From Acrasis kona (lineage: Eukaryota; Heterolobosea; Eutetramitea; Acrasida; Acrasidae), in contig JAOPGA020001325.1 in assembly GCA_026419775.2 (NCBI GenBank), positions 1 to 52,589 of the forward strand: a DNA stretch of 52,589 nucleotides, given 5' to 3'. The notes under the pieces were generated by a model that ran no database searches, was not told the origin of the DNA, and saw nothing but the letters and a program-made list of their open reading frames with translations. Every line of letters starts with the position of its first letter. Position 1 is the stretch's first letter. A program made the translations under genes and the position numbers. Positions 19,034 to 27,683 of this stretch are shown piece after piece.

Positions 19034-19840
19034 TTAACTGTGTTTTATTCCTGGTCCGCCTTGATAACTTTCGTCTTGAAAGTAGAATACATCTCTGTAG
19101 TAGGTGCTATCGTAGGAGTCACATCTTGGAAGGTGTTTGCATGGTTCGTACATGAGGATGCCTACGCCAGCGCTCAGCAATTCTGTCATGACTTGTTTTG
19201 AGTACCATAGTTCGGGCGTGATGAATACGTAACCAGTTTCCAAGAAGCGTTTTCCTCCATGGGATGTATAAACATTGTTGTTGGTTACGTGAAAGCTCTT
19301 GTGGTCGAATTGACTGCCGATGGTGGTTCTTGGAATTTTGATGTCCTTTTCAAAAGTTCTGACTAGACCGACTAATTGTTCTTGGGTGGTTATTTCTTTC
19401 AATGTATCGAGCAACTGTGGTTTTGGAGGAACGTGATAATGTATTAGCTCGAAGGGATATAAATCTCTTGTACTCCAAGTGGGAACAGAGTCTTCTTCAT
19501 CGAATAGTGGAATAATAGGAAGTTGGAATACTGAATTGTCTCTTGTGAATCTACCCAAACATCTTTGAAAACTAGAGGCTTTTGCCTCCAGAGAGACCAT
19601 CTCTTCTGGAAGATGGTATATGCTTTCCAAACCTACATATTGCAGCATGTACTGTACTACGTTGTTATCAGTGCTTTCCTGAAGCTTTCGTATTTCTTCC
19701 TCTGCAACATCTTTGCGTTGCTCAATATTACGCTTAGACGATATTTGATTGTTCACTCTTCTAATAACTGCACGACAGTCCTTGTCGAACTGATTAGCTT
19801 CAGGTCCTATTGGGTACATTTGGCGAAGTTCTGTTTCCAA
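19034..19840 (-). CDS. Conserved-looking hypothetical protein, unknown
   Basis: A 268-aa soluble protein, single exon. The N-terminal 70 residues are charged and helical (RKDVAEEEIRKLQE) and may form a coiled coil; the C-terminal two thirds are mixed alpha/beta. It has no signal peptide, membrane span or recognised catalytic motif. The 3' end is tail-to-tail with PA2G4 with only 13 bases between the stop codons, so the two 3' UTRs must overlap. Confidence 0.7.
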   Translation of the reverse strand: METELRQMYPIGPEANQFDKDCRAVIRRVNNQISSKRNIEQRKDVAEEEIRKLQESTDNNVVQYMLQYVGLESIYHLPEEMVSLEAKASSFQRCLGRFTRDNSVFQLPIIPLFDEEDSVPTWSTRDLYPFELIHYHVPPKPQLLDTLKEITTQEQLVGLVRTFEKDIKIPRTTIGSQFDHKSFHVTNNNVYTSHGGKRFLETGYVFITPELWYSKQVMTELLSAGVGILMYEPCKHLPRCDSYDSTYYRDVFYFQDESYQGGPGIKHS

Positions 19841-19991
19841 GTTCAGTTGTTTGGTTGCACTTTGTCATATTTTTACAATGAGCTGTTCGTAATCAAAATA
19901 ACCATAAACGATGTAAATTTTAACGACTTATTTTGGTTGATAGATACTAATAATTACTGTTGTTCAAATTCGAAAGCACGTCAATCATCAC

Positions 19992-20632
19992 ATGAGGACG
20001 ACAAGCAGTGTAATTGCTCATGATCATCAGAGTAACAGAGCTAGATGGGAAGCAGAGACGGATGAGAGGGTGTCAGGAAGTAGTGAGGACGAGATACCAA
20101 CAAAGAGGAGAAGAACCTTTTACGAAACTCCAGACAAATCTGGTGAGCATAAACCATTCTTGATTGATAGCCCCACTATGTTTATAAACGGCCAGCACCA
20201 ACTTCTTGAGGTTGTGCACTCTAGTTATCCTGCAATTCCTCCTACTCAGTATCAAGCGAAGATTCTTTCACTTGATCAGCCTGCAGGCTTAGGAACTAAA
20301 AAAGGCAACGGTGTGCTCATGTACCTTGAAGATATACAACAAGTGAGTACAACTACGACTAAATCTGCAATGAGCAAGAATGGTTGTACAAACTGCCACA
20401 CAGAAAAATCTCCTATTTGGAGAAAAGGCCCAAGCAACTCTAAGCTCTGCAACAAATGGTAAGCGCAAATCACTTTGAAGAGTAACTCATTATTAGTGGG
20501 TTGTACTGGAAGAGGTACAGTAAACAGCGACCAATGGTGTTGCAGAAACAAACAGAAGAGAATTCTCCTAAAGAGCGTTCAGATAACTTGCTAATGCTTA
20601 TCGCTGCCATTCAAAAGATGCAGGAAACTTGA
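19992..20632 (+). CDS. GATA-type zinc-finger protein
   Basis: A probable transcription factor. Exon 1 is 19992-20458, the intron is 20459-20496 (38 nt, GTAAGC...ATTAG), exon 2 20497-20632; 200 aa. The intron splits the last knuckle of the finger: splicing gives CTNC, 17 residues, CNKC, followed by GLYWKRYSKQRP, a class IV-like C-x2-C-x17-C-x2-C GATA finger with the conserved W in SPIWRKGP. The N-terminal part is acidic/basic low complexity with a possible nuclear localisation signal (TKRRRTF). Upstream exons are possible because the ATG is not preceded by an in-frame stop of obvious significance. Confidence 0.88.
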
Positions 20633-20760
20633 TTATAGACGTTGATGCATTGATGTCCTTAATTTGTAACATAGCTATTTTTGTATTTTTTCGTAATGTA
20701 AATAATGATTTCACTAAATTTGGATTTGACAAGTTATTTTGACATAATCGTTTATTATTA

Positions 20761-23700
20761 TTAAAATTGTCCTGATGACAAAACAATAGGATGCCTTGCA
20801 ATTTGTTCTGAACTGGGTCTTAAATGAGGTATCGGGTGCAACATGCATAAACACAATTCCACAAGAGGAGGAGAGTATGCACTCATCTCTGATCTTAATT
20901 CTGTGAAAAAGTCACGACCCGTCGCATGTGCTACTTGCAAGTCCGCAACAATGTCTCTTCTCATCTTGAGGGTCATCATTTGTATCATGATACATCCAAG
21001 AGAGAATACGTCGGCTTTAAAGTCATAATGTTGACCACCTCTCACCTCTGGAGCCATGTAAATTTGAGTTCCTACGGGTCCCTTATCCTTCATCTCACCT
21101 TCAGTCTTGCTCAGTCCAAAATCACCCAAGAACAATTGCAAAGAATCAACGATGGGAGAGTTCAATCTTGCTCTTGGTTGCACGAAAACATTAGCGGGTT
21201 TCAAATCTCTGTGTATAATGTCTCTTTCATGAATAAAAGCGAGTGCGTCTGCAAGTTGACCGAGGCAGTTTACAATAAAATGTTCTGGCCATTTCTGTTT
21301 TTGATTAAAGATGATTCTATCCAAATCACCAAATGAATAATAAGGCATAGCAAAACAAACACACTTTCCGGACGCATCGTCCTCATGAATAAAGAATTTA
21401 TTGACGCTTACAATATTCGGATGTTTCAAAATACTCAACGTGTTACTTTCGGTCAACGCCATTTCAAGTTCCTGATGAGAGTTCACCTTCATTGTTTTCA
21501 AAACACATTGTTGACCATTGGCATCATCTCTACACAAGAAAATACTCGCCTGACCACCTTGTCCCAATTTTTGTAAAATGGTATATCCTTTGTAACGCTC
21601 CATGAGCGATCTGGATCCATCGTTTCTAGAAATTTCAACATTTTTCATAATTTCGGAAATATTGATGGGCGCCAATGCTTTGGAATTTCCGGTGCCTGGT
21701 TGACTGTTGAATCCAGAATGTAACAAATCTTGAATGGGTTGACCAAACTCGATCATGCTATGATTGGCACCACCCGTACTAATCGCCTTTTCTACTTGCT
21801 TACTGGGCATCAAGATATTTTGATTCGAATTTGTAGATTTCAATCTTGCATTCTTGGGCACTTTTGGCGGCAAATCCAACATGTCATCCAAAACACTAAA
21901 TCCAGAATCAGATTTTTGATTCTTGATTTCCAAATCATCAATCAACAATGTGGGTTTTGAATGTGTTGGCGATCTTGGAGATGTCGCTCTGGAAGATGAT
22001 TTTGGAGAATCGCTCAAGATGGTCAACAAATCGTTCAAATCAGAATCCACTCTCTTGACGGATTGTAAATGTTGAGGAACGGGCGGCAATGGTTTTTTTA
22101 ATTGGGGCGATGAAGATGGAGATGACGATCTCGACGATGTAGATTTTAATTGTGAAATGGGCTTCATGGTGGTGAAGAAATCAAAATCTTGATTTGAATC
22201 ATCCGATGACGATGGAGGCGGAGAAATGTTAATGGCATGTGAAAAATCGTCAATGCTGCTGCTGGAATGTAAGGTGCCGCTGTTGCTTCTTATGAAGTGG
22301 TGTGGCGATATGCTTCCGCTTCCTAACGCTGGATAATTTTTGTAATCTAATCCTGCCGCTTCACATTTGCTGCGAATGATTTGACGATCGAATTTCACAT
22401 TTCCGTCCACGATCAAAGTGTCCAATAACTTGTTTAGTAATTTTGGAAACGTCGAAATGTAGTATTGGATGGAGGAATGTAACGTCTCGATTTGATTCAC
22501 GTTACATGTGACCTGTGTGAAAAATGTGTGATCCCATGGATTGATGGGATCGAAATGATTAATCACATTCGTGCAAATGAAATCGCTGGGTATGAATTGT
22601 GATTGGTTACATTTCTTGATGAGATCCCACGATCCCAATTTACAAATGTGAGCCATGAGCCGATCCAAATCGATTCGATCCTTGTTGAATTCCAAATACT
22701 CTGTTAATTGATCCGGATTGAATGTAGAGTACAAGATGGCCAATTGTGTGAAAATGTTGGATGGTGGATTGGATGTTCCTAACGAGTGTTCCAAGATGGG
22801 TATCAATTTGATCGGATCCGATTCGTAACAATTGGAAATGGATTCCAAATCGTCATTCGTGCGTAACATGTGAACGGCAACATTTTGTGCTCTTTCGAAT
22901 TGTGAATCTTTTAAAAGTGGTTGGAAAAGTGCGGTTGGGTCAATGTCTCTTCGTAAAGCATATTTGACTAGATCCGAATTGTGATGGAAAACAAATGCAT
23001 CAATGATCATGCCATCAACGAGCGATGTTTTTCTTACGGTCGCGTATTCGATTAAATCGTCGATTAAATCGTTGTCCATCGCTAGTTTGATAATGTTGGC
23101 GTCATATTCGGTGGAAATGTCGTCTGGTTGACTGCTGGAAGCGAATTGTATGGCTTGTTGAATTTCCATCTTGACCTGGGGTGAGGCCATCTTTCTTTTT
23201 AGATTTAAAGTGTTGACGTCGGGTACGGAGTGTGATTTATCCAACTCGAATTGATTTAATTCCATTCCTCTCGTCGATAATATTTTATAGTATTGGAACG
23301 GGATCGCACCGTCGAATGTTTCTAATGCGTTGAAAGCTCTTTCTGTGCGTAGGATTCCTCTTGGTGATTCGATCACAAGCTTGAGCGCCTCTCCAACTCT
23401 TTTTTTTGTAATTAGCAAATGATCAAAATGACTCCACCAGAGATCATGTGCGTTGGGTAAGTTCATCCTGACGGCCATGCGTAATGCTACCATTGTGTTT
23501 CCTGTCCTCATTGCGTGGCTGATTGTTGTTTTTGGGTTCGTAAGTACTGATTGGACTTGTCCCGCCTTGTTGATGCAAACGATACCATCTAGTAAACCTC
23601 TCTTTTGGACATCATGGAACAGTTGACCACAAAAAATGTTTTCTTGAGTGATGCGATCTGCAAATAAAGTGATCCCTGTTTCAACATCAATCATGTACAG

Positions 23701-24687
23701 GCCTCCGAATTTACTGGCGATATAAAGTACTCCTATGGATTTGATGTGCTCGACGACTACAGGAAAGTCTTCGTTGCTGTATAGAGCGTAATTGTAGGTT
23801 TTGGTTTGGTCCTTGGTCAAGTTTCTGATGCAAAGTTCACCTGTGGTTCCTGACGTATGGTACGCTGTTGCGAGCATTTGTTCCGGTTCGTCATCATCTA
23901 GAGACAAGAATTCAAAAAAGCATGCTGCGTGGGCTGGTACAGTTTCCGTCTTTTCGTTGTGATGGAACTCTGCTAAACCTTTAATGTCGGTGGCATCTCT
24001 TCCCTTGCTTAATGTTACAATAATGTGTGATTGTCTAGATTTGCTGGTATGGTAGTTGACTATGGTGGCAGTGTTGAATGGAGGTTGGTTGGAACGGGTT
24101 GAACATTGAGTCAAGACGCCGTTTGGCTCATCTTCCCCGACCATCCAGTGATGAACGGCCTTGGGTGAAATTACTGCCAAGTGATCGTCGCTTATCCACT
24201 TCCAGAACAAAGGAAAGTCTTTTTTCATGTCCACGCTACTAATTCTCTTTTTACCGCGAAGGTCGAATACTTGTAAGCCTGTTCCGACTATAAAACGTTA
24301 ATAATGAATACCGGAGTAAGCGCTGGCCAACCTTTTAATCCAATCCATTTTCTATTACTTGGATGCACAATGGCAGATTCAGCTTGTGCATTCGTTTTCG
24401 CGAAAACACGATTGCCATTCACGTCTATAAGCACAAGAGTCCTTTTCGCTGGTTGTATTACTGATGGAGGTGGTGAGGAGGGTTTTTGCTCTCCATTTGG
24501 TTTTTGTGTAGAGTCAGACATTTCTACACTCATGCGAATACAAATTACATCTCCACTCTCCATGGTCACAGTATTAAAAACAATCTCTGATGCTGGCACA
24601 CCATGTTGGGTAATCTAAAGTTTTGACATAGTAATGCTAACAAAATACCTTAAAGTGCTCCCTTAGTACTATAGGTGATGCACTCAT
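20761..24687 (-). CDS. Clathrin-heavy-chain-like / Ser-Thr protein kinase fusion
   Basis: Three exons: 24687-24649, 24614-24332 and 24287-20761; introns of 34 nt (24615-24648) and 44 nt (24288-24331); 1282 aa. The N-terminus (SPIVLREHFKI, VFNTVTMESGDVICIR, KKDFPLFWKWISDDHLAVI) tracks the clathrin heavy chain terminal beta-propeller residue by residue; the linker (ALRMAVRMNLPNAHDL, SPRGILRTE) and first helical repeats follow. A later block (FTQLAILYSTFNPDQLTEYL) matches clathrin repeat 7; the intervening leg repeats and the C-terminal trimerisation region are missing. After a Ser-rich linker (about 760-1005) comes a complete kinase domain (about 1009-1282) with GQGGQA, VLK, HRDLKPAN, DFG and APE. 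The last exon alone spans propeller to kinase in one open frame, so the fusion does not depend on splice choices. Likely role: kinase recruited to adaptor/clathrin-box motifs on vesicles. Confidence 0.9.
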
Positions 24688-25014
24688 GCCTCAAAATACA
24701 ATGACTCGTGTGCTATTATTAGGAATTCAAAGTCAATCCGGCCAATTGAAAAATGAACGAGGACCACAGTTGATTGAACAAAATTATCATTACTGTGGTA
24801 ACATGAAAGTGGCGAATACTTGCGATTTGACTATGCGGAGAATTGATATCCGCTCACAAATTCTTTGGCAACATTAGAGCCAGTAGAAGACCTTAAAGAA
24901 TTTGTACTCATTTTCGAGAAGGAATTGACTAAAGATGAGAAGAAAACTACAGAAAAGAAGATAGATGACTACATTCAATTGATTGAGAAGTATTCACCAC
25001 TCATGTTTAAATAA
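24686..25014 (+). CDS. Small protein of unknown function, structure uncertain
   Basis: ATG at 24686 (or 24701), reading MTRVLLLGIQSQSGQL, then RGPQLIEQNYHYC. The C-terminal part is a charged helix (PVEDLKEFVLIFEKEL ... QLIEKYSPLMFK, stop at 25014) in a different frame. A GTAACA...ATTAG intron at 24798-24877 (80 nt) joins the two in frame to give 82 aa; it is longer than other introns here, so a frameshift or another splice pattern is possible. The first ATG overlaps the start codon of the divergent clathrin-kinase gene within a CATG. No family is recognised. Confidence 0.45.
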
Positions 25015-25194
25015 AAAAAAGCAATCAAGGAGACAGACCCCTCCGCACATTAACCCCAATCATACCACTTTCAGGATGGTGTTGATGCAAAACTGCTTAT
25101 TGATGGAATTATATGTTTTTGTCTCCTCCAAAAACTGGCCGATATACAGCCCATAACATTTGTAATATGAACATAAAGTAGATATAAAATCACT

Positions 25195-25731
25195 TTAATT
25201 AATGTGGTCAAAGATCCAATATATCCCTTCATGTAGCCCTTCACCGTTCTTGGCACAGCAAGGTTGAAGATGAATCTTTTTATTAATAACCGACTTTAAA
25301 TCTAAAGCCTCAAATATTTCGGATGTACTTTTTGCATCTCTCCTGTCTTGTTTGTTTGCATATATCAAAAACAAAATGTTTGGGTCAAGAAGTGGGTCGT
25401 TTAGTAGATTGAATATCTCTTGTTTTGCCTCTGACATGCGAGAGTGATCAGCGCTATCTACCACAAAGGCAATGACATTGGTATCTTTATAATAGTGTCT
25501 CCATAGGGGCCTTATTTTATCACCGCCTCCGACATCGAACATTTTGATGGTCGTATTATTGAATTGAATTTCTTCACAATTGAATCCTATTGTTGGGTAC
25601 ACGTCGATCGCTTTGCCCAATTTGAAGTAGTAGAGCATTGTAGTTCTACCAGCACTGTCAAGCCCCACAAATAGGATTTGTAGGTTCTTCTTCCAGAAGA
25701 AGGACATCATATATGAGATGTAACCACCCAT
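25195..25731 (-). CDS. ARF-family small GTPase with altered nucleotide-binding residues
   Basis: A 178-aa ARF/ARL protein. Gly2 (MGGYIS) allows N-myristoylation. It aligns through the whole family: GLDSAGRTT (P-loop), PTIGFNCEEI (switch I), DVGGGDKIRPLWRHYY (switch II), NKQD and CCAKNGEGL. Two key positions differ: the P-loop Lys is Arg (AGA codon) and the switch II catalytic Gln (Q71 of ARF1) is Gly. In known ARFs Q71 substitution blocks GTP hydrolysis and P-loop Lys loss weakens nucleotide binding, so this may be a GTP-locked or non-hydrolysing ARF. The rest is too well preserved for a pseudogene. Confidence 0.9.
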   Translation of the reverse strand: MGGYISYMMSFFWKKNLQILFVGLDSAGRTTMLYYFKLGKAIDVYPTIGFNCEEIQFNNTTIKMFDVGGGDKIRPLWRHYYKDTNVIAFVVDSADHSRMSEAKQEIFNLLNDPLLDPNILFLIYANKQDRRDAKSTSEIFEALDLKSVINKKIHLQPCCAKNGEGLHEGIYWIFDHIN

Positions 25732-25838
25732 TCACTTTTTTACATTGTAAAGTTTTTTAATAGCTTAAGAACAATAACAAACAAATTCCATCCCAGATTT
25801 TACTACAAGTGTTTTTATCAAGAAATGTAGAATGTTTA

Positions 25839-26918
25839 TTACAAGTTATGTGACATGACAGACAATTTGTCCAATGGTGATCTATTCACGACAACGTTAA
25901 CACTTGATGGTCCATTTTCGTTCGGCTTGACTACGCTCAACTTCAAGTGATAAGTGATACCGTTTGTAACTTGGGTGAAGGCCTCCTCTACTCCAAAGAA
26001 GCTTTCGACTGGTGTTCCATTGTTGTGCATGTCTGACAATGAGAACTTGGCAATCTCAAGGATTTCAGCATCAACTGGAACCTTGTTAAAGCCACCATCG
26101 ATAACAACGTTGTCGACTGGTGATACGTGGTTCGAGTGTGCTTGGAATTCATTTGACTTTGGTCTTCCTGCTGTTACACGTCTAGATTCAATTGTTGCGG
26201 TGTTGATTCCTTGAGCAATTTTAAAGTAACCATTGTCACCCCATTCAGTACCCCAAGAGTTGGCAATTAACCAATACTTCTTGCCGCTCTCTTCACCGTA
26301 TCCAACTAATCTGACTGCATGTCCACCGAGAGCAGCACTTGACTTTGCTTCGTAGATTCCTTTTGGTGATTTCTTGAAGAATTCCATAAAGTCTCTGTAG
26401 ACGACGAAGGAGACGGAGAACGGACCGTGATTCACGAGCTCAGTCTTCATGGCTTCGACAGTCTCTTGAATGCTTCCTTTAACAAGAGAGTATGCATCTA
26501 CTCCGTGGAACACTTTAATGGGAGATCCGTTTTTGCATTTCGCAGGGCAGCTGGACTCTGTCTGACCGCTTTCGCCTGAGGTATATGGTGTGCATGAAAG
26601 GAGGTCGATTCCGCTGGACTTGATAAATCCGTAGGCCTTCAAGGTGTCTCCACCTCCGCAACCTCCTTGGTCGTGCTCGCAGTTAAGTAGGTATTGAGGT
26701 GACAAGACTTGGTCAGGAGAAATCTTTGCGTCTGACTCGATACAGAATCTGCTGCTTAGTGCGGTTGTTGCACTGAATGCCCAACAACTTCCACACCTTC
26801 CTTGATTCAGAATGGGGGTCTTGCACTTGGGCCATTTATCGCGTGCATCAAATGATGTTGGTAGTGTGGCAAGGGCAACTGCCAATATTGAGGCTACAAG
26901 TACGAGTGTTGTTTTCAT
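25839..26918 (-). CDS. Secreted papain-family (cathepsin B-like) protease with C-terminal cystatin domain and no propeptide
   Basis: 359 aa from the ATG at 26918 (the open frame extends upstream, but the signal peptide fixes this start). Signal peptide residues 1-18 lead directly into LPTSFDARDKWPKC, the mature N-terminus of cathepsin B-type enzymes; there is no I29 or cathepsin B propeptide. The catalytic residues are Q39, C45 (CGSCWAF), H200 (GGHAV) and N220 (NSWG). The occluding-loop His pair of cathepsin B is not seen. Residues about 274-355 form a cystatin-like domain: GG at 275-276, EIAKFSLSDMHN, resembling the helix signature of cystatins, and QVTNG at 316-320 in place of QxVxG. The inhibitor domain may replace the propeptide. 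Probably lysosomal/phagosomal or secreted. Confidence 0.9.
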   Translation of the reverse strand: MKTTLVLVASILAVALATLPTSFDARDKWPKCKTPILNQGRCGSCWAFSATTALSSRFCIESDAKISPDQVLSPQYLLNCEHDQGGCGGGDTLKAYGFIKSSGIDLLSCTPYTSGESGQTESSCPAKCKNGSPIKVFHGVDAYSLVKGSIQETVEAMKTELVNHGPFSVSFVVYRDFMEFFKKSPKGIYEAKSSAALGGHAVRLVGYGEESGKKYWLIANSWGTEWGDNGYFKIAQGINTATIESRRVTAGRPKSNEFQAHSNHVSPVDNVVIDGGFNKVPVDAEILEIAKFSLSDMHNNGTPVESFFGVEEAFTQVTNGITYHLKLSVVKPNENGPSSVNVVVNRSPLDKLSVMSHNL

Positions 26919-27446
26919 TTTAATGTTTGGAGAGTAATGTTCTAGTTCCAATTTAAAGTGCAGGAGGGAAAACTTTCTCCGAAAAGTGATCAATTTTTTC
27001 AAAACTCCTAGAAATATAGAATTTCCGAACTCCTTCAATTGTCGCCATCTTTCATGTTTGGGAATCAAATTTTACAATTTGGAATTATAAAATATTTTCA
27101 CAGACGCATGAAAAAGATAGTTTTGTTTGAACCTTTTCATGTAATTTGTTTTAGGAACTCTAATGTATGGTTAAGAATGTCATATACGTGCTGTAAGCTA
27201 CGAACTCTTCACAGTACGTGGTTCTCCTCAGTTGTTCTTCAGCAGTGTTCAACAAATATTATTGTTCTTTTGTTCCTTAATCAAACCAACATACATACGT
27301 TGGTGAGGTTCTTATGCACGCCACTTGTGCATCTTGTACCCAACTCCCTATCATCTCTAGCTAGCTAAATGGTTCGATGAGTCTTTTGCTTTTTAACATA
27401 TTTATACTACCTATTCACCTTCGCTTTTTAACATATTTATACTATA
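26919..27446. other. Gene-free stretch with a 22-bp direct repeat
   Basis: Upstream region of the minus-strand protease and no recognisable gene. Bases 27388-27409 and 27423-27444 are an exact 22-bp direct repeat (GCTTTTTAACATATTTATAC plus TA), 35 bp apart. Confidence 0.5.
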
Positions 27447-27587
27447 ATGATTAAAAGTAAAGTTTTATTAATAGCTCGCGCTTTAGAACAAGAGAAGCAG
27501 GTGATCGCCACCAATGGCAGTAGTTCAAATAACTGGTATGATAACGAAAGTTACCAAAAACAGTGTTCGAAGTTATTTATAATCTAA
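27447..27587 (+). CDS. Possible 46-aa microprotein
   Basis: An ATG-to-TAA frame beginning MIKSKVLLIARALEQEKQV, then a Ser/Asn segment and WYDNESYQKQCSKLF. Composition is protein-like, and the frame lies between the direct repeat and the channel gene. No family is recognised. It may be a real small gene, an upstream exon or chance. Confidence 0.25.
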   Translation: MIKSKVLLIARALEQEKQVIATNGSSSNNWYDNESYQKQCSKLFII

Positions 27588-27683
27588 CAATCTTTGACCA
27601 AGAAAGTAATTAGACAGTTTATTTTTAGAAAGTAACTATAAATACTTAAAAAAAACGTATTTCACTTTTATCACATTTTAGAA

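Noticed and set aside
24686-24877. Plain 63-codon ORF ending at 24877 as a complete gene
   Set aside because: The protein-like sequence continues in another frame downstream, so a splice or frameshift is more likely than termination there.
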